The notes beneath the pieces were generated by a model. The model saw only the letters and a program-made list of their open reading frames with translations, searched no databases and was not told the origin of the DNA. A stretch of 64,000 nucleotides of DNA from CATOSP01 sp965204715 (GTDB lineage Bacteria; Chloroflexota; Dehalococcoidia; Lucifugimonadales; UBA3495). A program made the position numbers and the translations under genes. This document shows, in pieces, positions 10,001-16,476 of the stretch. Positions within the stretch are counted from its first letter, which is position 1; each line of letters opens with the position of its first letter. The DNA lies in contig OZ242009.1 of the NCBI GenBank assembly GCA_965204715.1, positions 1,860,001 through 1,924,000 of the forward strand. Direction: 5' to 3'.

Positions 10001-10327
10001 CCCAGGTGCGATGTTGATGACATTGGCCGACAGGGCGTAGTCATCCCCGGTGGCAGTTCCGCCGGCCGTAAGCGTCACACTCACGCCCTCGGGCCCCGCC
10101 GCGTTTCTCAGCCCGGCAACGACGGTGACCGGTTCGCCGCCCTCGGCCGGAACCCCATCGGCGAACAGCATCACATTGGCCGGCTCGGTTCCGGCGTTGC
10201 CCTCCTGGGCCGCCGCCGGTTCTGCCATCAGCCAGGCCAGAAAGACCAGCGCCGCAGCGACAGCCAGCGCCGGAACCCAATAAGACAATCGGAAAGCGAC
10301 AGAAGCGGACCGGATTCGAGGACTCAT
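4070..10327 (-). CDS. Giant exported Ig-like/GLUG repeat surface protein 1
   Basis: 2085 aa, ATG at 10327 with CTGGAGA upstream; an in-frame TGA at 10343-10345 rules out a longer form. Signal peptide at residues 1-41 ending AEPAAAQ. A Calx-beta-like domain follows (about 45-155, TVTDDALDDDGETIILSATD). Next come two copies of a D-x-D-x-D-G-LIDV/LIEV module with Cys pairs (starting near 160 and 490), each followed by GLUG-type GGLVG repeats. Then come eleven Ig/cadherin-like domains of about 85 aa (SLSGVFSDADGDALTITAAS-type) to the C-terminus, alternating between an IVNESGT type and a SGLEVGTTQ type. Two copies of a roughly 75-residue helical insert (WRNDPQWV, TDRWDRALLAFGETVAD) end in poly-Q, at about 6380-6640 and 5550-5810. 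No membrane anchor or sortase motif is visible at the C-terminus. Likely an adhesin or cell-envelope protein of unknown ligand. The last ~180 codons are nearly identical to those of the giant protein ending at 31262. Confidence 0.9.
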   Translation of the reverse strand: MSPRIRSASVAFRLSYWVPALAVAAALVFLAWLMAEPAAAQEGNAGTEPANVMLFADGVPAEGGEPVTVVAGLRNAAGPEGVSVTLTAGGTATGDDYALSANVINIAPGSTAGLATITVTDDALDDDGETIILSATDSSSSPAAADLTLTIMDNDDGALVITPQCNPLTTSDYDSNNNRLIDVCNLAQFNAIRYDTYASGHNVHSSGYRAAYPNATGGMGCPWGTCKGYELTANLDFDTNANGRADAGDAFWNGGQGWTPFAFRGVFDGQGHSISNLFIDTPNSEAGLFSTLSRNGVIHDVRLKSVDIDGDAEVGGLVGENSGTILGVSVSGTVSGTSAVGGLVGAATDTSRITANVATASVTGSRDNAGGLVGHNNGRISTSYAIGRVSGSAANIGGLVGRGESNLVSDSYFDTVTSGHTSSAGGVGKTSAELQEPTGYAGIYADWKVDVNGDELLDDPWCFGTASDYPTPNPRGPLCPNLPATIPDNKVDYDTDDDGLIEVSNVAQLNAIRWNTSGDGISFYDGSKYREAYPNAADFMGCAVRGNSYFGRLCKGYELATDLDFDTNGNGWRDSRDWNGGRWEPIRRNFDAVFDGNGYTIRNLLVEDSKGAGLFESLHRHGVIRNVRLESLDVNGYVEAGGLVGTNHGTISGSSVSGSVSGSTSVGGLVGLAGSSSIIVGSYSTVRVDRGHATIGGQSMGGLVGSNEGAIRGSYATGAVSAGEANNVGGLVGYSHPTGVIIASYAVGEVSGSGQNIGGLVGHHAGTVIASYWNTVLSRAGGTGGVGKTTTELQSPTGYTDIYASWNVDLDGDNSVDNPWDFGTSSEYPVLKYGGISVAEQRALMPVIPAVAVADGLEGFTIVHGSGTREVSLSGVFSDADGDPLSGLTITARSSDEAVATVSVAADYSTLTVTAQDWGSAIITVTADDGNGGTAEDTFTVKVKDAPDVFRALADVTGLVEGTTQDVSLSLVFFDGDGDTLTITAASSDETKATVTVAADQSKLTVAGVAEGTATITATAEDSDGNRVNDTFDVAVTKAPQQANSAPTVSSAIGDATIVNESGTHQASLSGVFSDADNDSLTITAISSDDLKAVVDVATDYSTLTVVALSRGMATITVTADDGNGGTVQDTFTVTVKAAPTMASALADVSGLEVGDTQDVSLSGVFSDADSDMLTISATSSDETKAAVSVASDGSKLTVAGVGEGTATITVTAQDSDGNRVSDAFDAPVARKYNALIAQMYQWRNDPQWVSEKAHTDRWDRALLAFGETVADATLTPMTAAAAQELADRGSAWTRWVEVAKALKEIEAGGQQNQQQQQGTPNQAPTVGVALADATIVNESGTHQASLSGVFDDADNDALSVTALSSDEAKATVSVASDYSTLTVSAQARGTAVITVTANDGRGGTVQDAFTVRVKAAPEVASAITDVTGLEEGATQEVSLSGVFSDADGDALTITAASSDESKATVTVAADQSKLTVAGVAEGTATITVTAQDSDGNRVSDAFDAPVARKYNALIAQMYEWRNDPQWVREKPHTDRWDRALLAFGETVADTTLTPMTASEAQEFADRGWERWVEVAAALREIEAAGQAQQQQGTPNQAPTVSSALADATIVNESGTHQASLSGVFSDADSDALTVTAASSDEAVATVSVAPDYSTLTVSAQARGTATITVTAADGNGGTVEDTFTVTVKAAPVVASAITGVSGLEAGTTQDVSLAGVFSDADGDALTISAASSDETRATVSVASDGSALTLTGVGEGTATITVTAQDSDGNRVTDVFDASVVSPPPQVAPNQAPTVSAAIGDAIIVHESGTKQVSLSGVFDDADGDNLTVDAASSDGAKATVSVAAGYSSLTVTAQARGTANITVTADDGNGGTVSDAFTVTVKAAPVVASAINDVSGLEAGATQDVSLSGVFSDADGDALTITAVSSDEAKATVTVAADHSSLTVKGVAEGTVTITVTAQDSDGNRVSDQFSVAVEPEPEQDPPPDEETPNRPPTVAQPLPDISLEGLQWRQFSLPGVFHDPDGDELTFTSVSSDYGVASTWVSGSTLMVVATGTGTATITVTAEDPGGNRVSDEFEVSVTPAS

Positions 10328-10524
10328 ATTGCATCTCCAGGATCAAGAGATAATGGGACACCGCCCAAACAAGAATTTGCCCAGAGGGATTTGCACGGGT
10401 TCGCTTATCCGGGAACTCAAGCCCTGCTCCGTCAGCGTGTCGAGCCGGGCGTGGTGGACGAAAGAGACCGCTGGCGCAACGAGCGCAGCGGCGAGCAGGA
10501 GGAGCGCGGAGAGTCGTCGGAGCG

Positions 10525-10635
10525 CTAGATGAGCAAGCCAAAGCCGGGAAAAGTCGGGGGGGGGGGGGGCAGAACGGGCATAACCGCCCTCAACAGGAGG
10601 TCCCTTTTCCTGCTATTGTTGCTGTCATCGAACAT
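10525..10635 (-). CDS. Poly-C leader ORF upstream of giant surface gene 1
   Basis: 36 aa: MFDDSNNSRKRDLLLRAVMP at the start, then VLPPPPPTFPGFGLLI. ATG at 10635 with AGAGGT about 10 nt upstream. The five prolines are encoded by a run of 14 C followed by G. A homologous leader precedes giant gene 2 (23449-23571) with the same MFD(D/E)S-x-N-SR-x-R opening and the same C14 tract followed by GACTTT, which argues that it is real and translated. The leader stop (10525) is 197 bp before the giant gene. If the tract had 15 C, the frame would instead run through a signal-peptide-like stretch (LRRLSALLLLAAALVAPAVS) and end at the TGA at 10343-10345, in the frame of the giant gene. Confidence 0.6.
   Translation of the reverse strand: MFDDSNNSRKRDLLLRAVMPVLPPPPPTFPGFGLLI
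10556..10569. repeat. Homopolymer tract of 14 G (14 C on the coding strand)
   Basis: Uninterrupted mononucleotide run inside the leader ORF. Runs this long are prone to slipped-strand mispairing. The paralogous leader has a run of exactly the same length. Confidence 0.85.
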
Positions 10636-10877
10636 GACGTAGTGACCTCTTTCTGAACAGCGCCCCGCATTTCTGGCCGACCCCAAAGAGCTCGGCTTTC
10701 GGCGGCGTAGGCGCGACACGGGAAACCAGAACAACCCTACACCATAATCCGTGGAATAGTCCGTATCTTTAAGGCCTTTTTATGTAACAGTTGTTGTATC
10801 ATTATGCTTGACCAGCTTTGCAATCGAATCCGGCACCGCGCCGCAGCGGTCGCCGGGGTCCGGGCCGGGAGGAAGAA
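10636..10877. promoter_or_regulatory. Conserved divergent intergenic region, copy A
   Basis: Lies between the leader (minus strand) and the truncated GAF fragment (plus strand). It contains CCTACACCATAATCCGTG at 10736-10753, an 18-mer present exactly, in reverse orientation, at 23296-23313 in copy B. Conservation continues on both sides: a TCC-TAT-TTTAAG segment and a GACCAGCTTTGCA-like segment before the GAF fragment, and GTAGG followed by a T-rich CTGG block toward the leader. A shared control region (promoter or operator) for the surface genes is the simplest reading. The regulator is unknown. Confidence 0.6.
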
Positions 10878-11156
10878 ATGGACCAGCCGGAACAGCTTTA
10901 CCGGGAGATCGAGACCCTGCGGGAGCGCCTGTCCCGCCTCAGCGAGGCCAGTCTCCGCATCAACGAGAGCCTGGACTTCGACCAGGTGCTCCAGGGGGCG
11001 CTGGACTCCGCCCGTTCCCTGACCGGCGCCCGCTACGGCGTGATGACCCTGCTGGACGATGCTGGCCCGGTCTCTCCACGCCCCAGGTTCATCAACCACA
11101 ACGCGATTGCCCTGCCGTCTTGTACACCGGGGAATTCGTCCCCTGGCATCTGGTGA
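10878..11156 (+). pseudogene. Truncated N-terminal fragment of a GAF-domain signalling protein, copy A
   Basis: 92 codons from the ATG at 10878 with GGGAGGAAG just upstream. Residues 1-60 are an amphipathic helix (MDQPEQLYREIETLRERLSR, then SEASLRINESLDFDQVLQ) followed by ALDSARSLTGARYGVMTLLD. This is the start of a GAF domain as found in sensor kinases and LuxR-type regulators. After about residue 62 the sequence is no longer GAF-like and a stop follows. Copy B (22998-23162) is a homologous, even shorter fragment. Both sit divergently to the surface-protein leader, so they are probably remnants of a linked regulator. They could still make a short coiled-coil peptide. Confidence 0.6.
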
Positions 11157-11263
11157 TATACTCTCCGGGCAGTACGTCGACTGTGCGGCAAACTCCAGTC
11201 AATGTACTGCCAGAGCGTCAAAACTTGTCCCCGTGGAAACGGGGGTCTGAACAGGGGCGGGCA

Positions 11264-12010
11264 ATGGATACAGGACTCAAGGACAAGGTCGTTATGATCA
11301 CCGGGGCCACGCGCAACCATGGCAGGGCCAGCGCGTTGGGCTTTGCCAAAGAGGGGGCCAATCTGCTGCTGTGTACCCGCCAGAGCATGGACCTGCTGGA
11401 GGAGACCGCAACGATGGCCGCCGAGTCCGGCGTGCGGGTCGTCACCGGCCAGTGCGACGTCAGCAGCGAGGCCGACGTAGCCTCTTTTGTGGAGATGGGC
11501 ATGGCTGAGTTCGGCCGCATCGACGTGCTGGTCAACAATGCCGTCTGGCGGGTGCGCGAGAGCCTGATGGACCTGACTGCCGACAAGTGGGAGGGTGCGC
11601 TGGCCGTCAACGTGGATGCCTTGTTCCTTACCTGCAAGGCCGTGCTGCCCAGCATGGTGGAAAACCAGTGGGGCCGCATTATCAACTATTCCGGTATCGC
11701 CCCCTTCCGAGGCGTATCCGGTCAGGGTACATTGAAGATGGCCGTCGAGGGGTTCACACGGGCCTTGGCCAACGAGTACGGGAAACACAACATCACCGCC
11801 AACTGTGTCGGCCCCGGCAGCATCCAGGTGGTACGCACTCCCGGACAGGAATCGTCGCCCCACGAGCGGACCATGGACATGCCTATCCCCATCCCCCGCC
11901 AGGGTACGGTGGAGGAATGTTCGGCCCTGGCCGTGTTCCTGGCCAGCGAACAGGCGTCTTACATCACCGGCCAGGCTTACCTGGTCAACGGCGGGGCGTA
12001 CTTCCTGTAG
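11264..12010 (+). CDS. SDR-family protein lacking the catalytic tyrosine
   Basis: 248 aa, ATG at 11264 after a G-rich AGGGGCGGG site. Rossmann-fold short-chain dehydrogenase/reductase: VVMITGATRNHGRASALGFA (cofactor loop; the middle Gly of TGxxxGxG is Asn), a D after strand 3 (QCDVSS), IDVLVNNAVW (NNAG-like), and a C-terminal ASYITGQAYLVNGGAYFL typical of the FabG/SDR tail. At the active site the usual Tyr-x-x-x-Lys reads Q-G-T-L-K, so the catalytic Tyr appears to be Gln while Lys is kept. It may have altered or lost oxidoreductase activity. It forms a tandem with the SDR at 12100, 89 bp downstream. Confidence 0.85.
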   Translation: MDTGLKDKVVMITGATRNHGRASALGFAKEGANLLLCTRQSMDLLEETATMAAESGVRVVTGQCDVSSEADVASFVEMGMAEFGRIDVLVNNAVWRVRESLMDLTADKWEGALAVNVDALFLTCKAVLPSMVENQWGRIINYSGIAPFRGVSGQGTLKMAVEGFTRALANEYGKHNITANCVGPGSIQVVRTPGQESSPHERTMDMPIPIPRQGTVEECSALAVFLASEQASYITGQAYLVNGGAYFL

Positions 12011-12035
12011 AGACGCTTATCTCTCAAAACCCCGG

Positions 12036-12062
12036 GCCGTCATTCCCGCGACAACGGGAGTC
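12036..12062. repeat. Dispersed palindromic repeat (CGTCATTCCCGC type)
   Basis: CCGTCATTCCCGCGACAACG then GGAGTCC between the two SDR genes: imperfect hairpin (TTCCCG with CGGGAG). Same family as the units at 13707, 17697, 31282 and 45488. Confidence 0.6.
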
Positions 12063-12099
12063 CATTGCAACCCATTCCCCTTAACGGAGGCATCGCACC

Positions 12100-12840
12100 T
12101 TGCAGACAGGACTGGCAGGCAAGACCGTACTGATAACCGAGGCCACCCGCAACCTCGGCAGGGCCACCGCCTTGGCTTTTGCCGCCGAGGGCGCGAACCT
12201 GGCGCTGGCAAGCATGGAGGGCGGGGAAGCGCTGGAGCAGATCGCCCGTGAGGCAGCCCAATCGGGCGTGAAGGCCCTCACCGCGGTTTGCGACACCGGC
12301 GACGAGGAACAGGTCCGGGGGCTGGCGCAGAAGGCGTTGGACGAGTTTGGGGGCGTGGACGTTCTGGTCAACAACGCCCTATTGCCCCTGGAGTCGGCGC
12401 CCTTGGCGGAAATAACCTTCGAGACCTGGAAACGCAAGATCAACGTGGAGTTGCGCGGCGCGATGGTCGTCTGCCAGGCCGTCATCCCCTCGATGGTGGA
12501 ACGCAATTGGGGCCGCGTGATCAACTTTGCCGGTCTCTCCGCCTTCCAGGGACAGGATGCTATCAGCAGCACCGCAGAGCTTGGCATCGTGGGTCTTACC
12601 AGGGGGCTGGCCCGCGAGTTCGGGCCATACAACATCACTGCCAACTGCATCTGCCCCGGCGGAGTTGACCCATCCGCGGGCGCGGAACCCCTGGCCTATC
12701 CTCCTGGGGAAGCAGACCCCATTCCCCGCTGGGGAAAGGGCGAGGAGGTGGGATTCCTGGCCGTCAGCCTGGCCAGCGAGGATGCGGGCTACCTCACCGG
12801 CCAGTGCCTCCTGCCCAACGGCGGCAAATTCTTCCTGTAA
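12100..12840 (+). CDS. SDR-family protein lacking catalytic Tyr and Lys
   Basis: 246 aa, TTG start at 12100, chosen because AACGGAGG lies 9 nt upstream and the next in-frame starts would delete the Rossmann loop. SDR architecture: TVLITEATRNLGRATALAFA (the first Gly of the TGxxxGxG loop is Glu), VCDTGDEEQV, VDVLVNNALL, NITANCICPGG and AGYLTGQCLLPNGGKFFL. Where the family has Tyr-x-x-x-Lys, alignment against GLTRGLAREF places Ser and Glu, so both catalytic residues seem absent. Close relative of the upstream SDR (shared ATRN-GRA motif). The pair was probably made by duplication. Confidence 0.83.
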   Translation: MQTGLAGKTVLITEATRNLGRATALAFAAEGANLALASMEGGEALEQIAREAAQSGVKALTAVCDTGDEEQVRGLAQKALDEFGGVDVLVNNALLPLESAPLAEITFETWKRKINVELRGAMVVCQAVIPSMVERNWGRVINFAGLSAFQGQDAISSTAELGIVGLTRGLAREFGPYNITANCICPGGVDPSAGAEPLAYPPGEADPIPRWGKGEEVGFLAVSLASEDAGYLTGQCLLPNGGKFFL

Positions 12841-12954
12841 GGCAAACGTTGCGAACTCCCGCGGTCCCAGGCGGAGACGTCACGCGGCGGGAGTCAGATG
12901 GACAGGTTATAATCCATCGCAACCGGCGTCGCGCCACCCGCAGCGAGGTCTGCC

Positions 12955-13698
12955 ATGACCATACACTCCATCAAGATGCTGCCCTACAACCGCGAGGGCG
13001 AAATCGACTACGACAGCCTTGAATTCGACCCCGACAAGGCGGCCGCGGAAAAACCCGACGCAATGGAACAACGCGATGAACAGTCAGAAGTGTACGGGCT
13101 CCTTAGGGCCAGTTTTGCGGATTTTCAACAGCGTCCCGATATCTTCCTGGACTTCGATACTTACATCTGCTACGACCGTAGCGACCTCAACGTCCGCATC
13201 TGCCCGGACGTATGCCTGGTCTTCGGGGTTGACGCGCAGGCCATCCGCCCCCGCAGGCTCTACCTTCCCTGGGAGGCGGGCAAACCGCCCGACTGGGTTC
13301 TGGAAATCGCGTCCCCGACCACGGCGAGAGGGGACGTAACCCGGAAGCCGGCCATCTACGCCAGCATCGGCGTTGCCGAATACTGGCGGTTCGACCCCAG
13401 CGGTGGCCGTTACCACGGCGAGCCTCTTTACGGTGGCATTCTGACCGGCGGGGAGTTTCAACCTGTTGAGTTGACCACTGGACCCGACGGCATTCTGAAG
13501 GGCTACAGCCCGCTCCTGGGCCTGAGTTTGGCCTGGGACGAAGGCTGGCCCCGCTTCTACGACCCGTCCACCGGGCGCTACATGGACAACTGGCAGGCTG
13601 AGCGTGCCGCCCGCGCCCAGGCCGAAGCCCGCGCCGCGGAAGCCGAGGAAGAGGCGAGGCGTTTGCGGGAGATGCTCCGGCGTCAGCAGCCGGAGTAA
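12955..13698 (+). CDS. Uma2-family putative endonuclease (DUF820)
   Basis: 247 aa, ATG at 12955. PD-(D/E)XK-type fold of the Uma2 family: VYGLLRASFADFQ, then FLDFDTYICY, NVRICPDVCLVFG (the P-D), WVLEIASPTTARGDVTRKPA (E-I-x-S followed by the K of the active site) and YASIGVAEYWRFDP, which is the strongest family signature. The C-terminal ~35 residues are an Ala/Glu/Arg-rich coiled coil (AERAARAQAEARAAEAEEEA). Uma2 proteins are abundant in Chloroflexota and cyanobacteria. Their biological role is not established. Confidence 0.9.
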   Translation: MTIHSIKMLPYNREGEIDYDSLEFDPDKAAAEKPDAMEQRDEQSEVYGLLRASFADFQQRPDIFLDFDTYICYDRSDLNVRICPDVCLVFGVDAQAIRPRRLYLPWEAGKPPDWVLEIASPTTARGDVTRKPAIYASIGVAEYWRFDPSGGRYHGEPLYGGILTGGEFQPVELTTGPDGILKGYSPLLGLSLAWDEGWPRFYDPSTGRYMDNWQAERAARAQAEARAAEAEEEARRLREMLRRQQPE

Positions 13699-13706
13699 GC
13701 CGTCCA

Positions 13707-13740
13707 ACCGTCATTGCCGCGAAAGCGGGGACCCGGAAGT
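13707..13740. repeat. Dispersed palindromic repeat
   Basis: ACCGTCATTGCCGCGAAAGC then GGGGACCCGGAAG just after the Uma2 gene. GC-stem around GAAA; member of the CGTCATTCCCGC family. Confidence 0.6.
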
Positions 13741-13799
13741 TCCAGGGCCTGGGAAGTCCACCGGCGTACAACCGCGCCAAGAGAACAGGAGGCCCGGCT

Positions 13800-14609
13800 A
13801 TGCCCGACCTGACCTACGAACCGTACCCTGAAAAGCACTACGCCATATTCAGGATGACCCGCCCCGACCGGCTGAACGCCCAGGGCGCCCAGATGCGGCA
13901 GGACCTGGACGAGGCCATCATGGAGTTCACCCAGGACCCGGACATGCGCGTCGGCATCGTCACCGGCGAGGGCCGGGCCTTCTCCGCCGGAGCGGACTTG
14001 CGTGAAATGGCCGAGCGGAACGCCGCCGCCGCGCCCACCAGTCCCGCTGAGGGCCGGCCCATACCGCCGCCCCAGGTCAGCGTCGATCTGAGGGCGGGGC
14101 AGCCCTTCTCCCGGAACCCCAAGCCCTTCATCGCCGCGGTCAACGGCCTGGCCATCGCTGCCGGGATGGAACGCGCCGCCGACTGCGATATCCGCATCGC
14201 TTCCACCGAGGCCTACTTCGGCCTGTTCGAGGTCAAGCGCGGCATACTGGCCAACCACGCCATCCACCACCTGGCGCGGATCATGCCCTACGGCGAGGCC
14301 ATGTACCTGCTGCTCACCGGCGACACCCTCAGTGTCGAGGAGGCCCACCGCCTCGGGTTCGTCCACGAAGTCGTCGAGCCGGAGCAGTTGATGCCCCGGG
14401 CCGTGGAGATTGCCGAGACCATCGGCTCCAACGCTCCCCTTGCCGTCCAGGGAACCAAGGCCGTGGCCCAGCACTGGCGGCTCTACGGTCTGGACCAGTC
14501 GCTGCAACTGAACGCCTGGGTCAACTTCCGGGTCAACAACTCCGAGGACGCCAAGGAAGGCCCCCGCGCCTTCGCAGAAAAACGCCCCCCGGTCTGGAAG
14601 GGCCGCTGA
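13800..14609 (+). CDS. Enoyl-CoA hydratase/isomerase family protein
   Basis: 269 aa, ATG at 13800 with CAGGAGG 7 nt upstream. Crotonase fold: FRMTRPDRLNAQGAQMRQDL, VGIVTGEGRAFSAGADLREM (oxyanion-hole loop, A-G-A-D), KPFIAAVNGLAIAAGMERAA, then DCDIRIASTEAYFGLFEVKR (second oxyanion Gly region). Usual length for the family. Acts on acyl-CoA thioesters in beta-oxidation-like or aromatic catabolic routes; the exact substrate cannot be told. It has a separate ribosome site and is not obviously coupled to its neighbours. Confidence 0.9.
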   Translation: MPDLTYEPYPEKHYAIFRMTRPDRLNAQGAQMRQDLDEAIMEFTQDPDMRVGIVTGEGRAFSAGADLREMAERNAAAAPTSPAEGRPIPPPQVSVDLRAGQPFSRNPKPFIAAVNGLAIAAGMERAADCDIRIASTEAYFGLFEVKRGILANHAIHHLARIMPYGEAMYLLLTGDTLSVEEAHRLGFVHEVVEPEQLMPRAVEIAETIGSNAPLAVQGTKAVAQHWRLYGLDQSLQLNAWVNFRVNNSEDAKEGPRAFAEKRPPVWKGR

Positions 14610-14719
14610 CCTCGGCCAGACTCTCTTCGTCCGAAGGTTGGCATGTCCACTCAAGTGTGGAAAATTATTCTCCCACGGTGCTGAAATCTACATGGCACAA
14701 TTCATCTGTCGGAGTGCCT

Positions 14720-15607
14720 ATGGACTTCGTCCTACATAACTTACGGTTAAGGGAATTGATTGCGATAGTCCGGGAAAACCAGCGTTTCTATCAGGACTTC
14801 GTAAGTTTTCTAGAGCAGGAAGGGTATGGTTCGATCTTGGACTTCGTTCAGGAACAATCGGACGAGCGCGCGGCAAGTACAATAGACCGCTACCTCAACC
14901 AGCAGAGCGACGTAAAGCTGTATGATGGCCTACTTCGACCTTACTCCAATTCCAGGGCCAAATGGTTCTTTCTTGCCTGGCTTCTTCGCGATGCGGCGAC
15001 CCAGCGTCTCCAACCGCTCCTTCGGTCCGTGCCGGGGAATACGGTTATCGAACGTCAGACTTATCTGATAAATGAGATAAGGAAGTTTGTTGCTCCGCTG
15101 TTCCCAGAGGCCGAGAACTGGGAGTGGCCAGCCATCTCCGAAGTTATGCTTTCAAGGCTTGAAGGCAGCAGGCGGGCCTTGAGGGGTACACTTTTCGAAG
15201 GGATCGTCAGGCGGAATTTGGAGACACTGATCCGGGGTCATGAACTGCCCCTAGTGGTAAGCAATACTCAGGTAAGAATTGCTGACGAGACCTACGACGT
15301 GCAAGTCACAGGCCCGGGCCGTACGCTTCTTCTTCCTGTTAAGACTCGTGAAACGATGGGTGGGGGGCATGCACTGTTGTTCACCAGAGACATCTACAAA
15401 TCGATTCTGGTCGCCACCGAGCAGGGCCATACATGCGTCCCGATAGTGATAGCCGAATCGTGGACCGGGGACTTGGACGAGCTTTCGTCCTCACTCTATA
15501 TATACATTCAGGCCAATCCGAACCAAATCACCTTGATTGAGCCGTTATTAGCGAAAAAACTGGAGGAAGAACTGTTGCCTTTGCTCAGGGACATCAGCGA
15601 CCCTTAG
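14720..15607 (+). CDS. Putative type II restriction endonuclease
   Basis: 295 aa from the ATG at 14720, chosen for the GGAG site 5 nt upstream; an in-frame GTG at 14657 would add 21 residues but lacks one. I do not recognise the specificity. It is assigned from position: it converges on a DNA methyltransferase gene with a 4-bp overlap of stop codons (15604-15607). A C-terminal segment has TYDVQVTGP, then RTLLLPVKTRETMGGGHALL, which can be read as a D-(x)n-V-K PD-(D/E)XK nuclease core. The N-terminal half is helical with no known motif. Lower G+C and different codon use from the neighbours point to horizontal transfer of the pair. Confidence 0.65.
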   Translation: MDFVLHNLRLRELIAIVRENQRFYQDFVSFLEQEGYGSILDFVQEQSDERAASTIDRYLNQQSDVKLYDGLLRPYSNSRAKWFFLAWLLRDAATQRLQPLLRSVPGNTVIERQTYLINEIRKFVAPLFPEAENWEWPAISEVMLSRLEGSRRALRGTLFEGIVRRNLETLIRGHELPLVVSNTQVRIADETYDVQVTGPGRTLLLPVKTRETMGGGHALLFTRDIYKSILVATEQGHTCVPIVIAESWTGDLDELSSSLYIYIQANPNQITLIEPLLAKKLEEELLPLLRDISDP

Positions 15608-16476
15608 ACCAACAATCCCTGTGTGAGGCGGCTTGCGGCTAGTTGACAATACTCTGCGTTGATGTCGATACCCACGTAGTTTCTTCCCAGACGTTGAGCT
15701 ACTACAGCAGTGGTGCCACTTCCAAGAAATGGGTCTAGAACCACACCGCCTAGTGGGCATCCCGCCGAAATGCAGAGTTCTACCAGCTTTTCAGGGAAGA
15801 CCGCAAAATGGACCCCACGGAATTTTGAAAGCGGGATTTCCCATACGGTTCGGCGGTTCCTGCCCTTTGGATGAAAGGCTTGGTCCCAACGCGAGTCATG
15901 TAGGTTCGCATTGCCTTCATTCTTACCGTTCTCCGGGGTTCCGTTTCTCTGGCCGAAGTGATTTCGGCCCCCCTTCATGCGACTCTTGGAAGTAAAAGTC
16001 ACATGGGGTTCTCTCGTCGCGTCAATATCATAGTAGTAATCTGGATTTTTCACTAAGAAGAATATGTACTCATGGTCCGTGGTGGGTCTATTTTTGACGG
16101 AGGATGGCATAGCATTGGGCTTATGCCAAATAATATCCGAGCGGAGAATCCAACCGTCGTCCTTCAGTGCCAACGCGATTCGCCAAGGAAGTCCGAGCAG
16201 TTCACCAGCATTGTATTTGTCGCCTAGATTTAGCCACAGTGTTCCATTCTGTGCCAGAACACGATAGCACTCTGAAAATACCTCTTGGAGTTTCTCAACA
16301 TATTCTGCCGGAGATCCCTCATTACCTATCTGCCCAGATCTGCCGTAGTTGCGTTGGGAGTAGTACGGCGGGCTGGTAACGATGCAATCGATTGACTCGC
16401 TCGGCAACGTCCGGATAACACTCGTGGCGTCGCCAGCATGGATGGCGTTCAGCCAAGGACGAACTTCCCTATTCAC
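15604..16476 (-). CDS. DNA methyltransferase, beta class (probably N4-cytosine)
   Basis: 290 aa. GTG start at 16476 chosen for the GAGGAG site 8 nt upstream; a TTG at 16494 is open but sits before that site. Motif IV is CIVTSPPYYSQRNYG (residues ~30-45; SPPY favours m4C over m6A). The FxGxG SAM-binding motif I is C-terminal: VVLDPFLGSGTTAVVAQRLG followed by RNYVGIDI. Motif IV before motif I places it in the beta class. LWLNLGDKYNAGELLGLPW and WIIRSDIIWHKPNAMPS-like segments are standard for the family. Together with the convergent nuclease gene it forms a type II restriction-modification system. Confidence 0.9.
   Translation of the reverse strand: MNREVRPWLNAIHAGDATSVIRTLPSESIDCIVTSPPYYSQRNYGRSGQIGNEGSPAEYVEKLQEVFSECYRVLAQNGTLWLNLGDKYNAGELLGLPWRIALALKDDGWILRSDIIWHKPNAMPSSVKNRPTTDHEYIFFLVKNPDYYYDIDATREPHVTFTSKSRMKGGRNHFGQRNGTPENGKNEGNANLHDSRWDQAFHPKGRNRRTVWEIPLSKFRGVHFAVFPEKLVELCISAGCPLGGVVLDPFLGSGTTAVVAQRLGRNYVGIDINAEYCQLAASRLTQGLLV

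Noticed and set aside
10041..10541. 166-aa ORF overlapping the 5' end of giant gene 1
   Set aside because: Arg/Ala-rich, overlaps a clear signal peptide in another frame, and is reached only if the C-run loses one base. Not supported as an independent gene.
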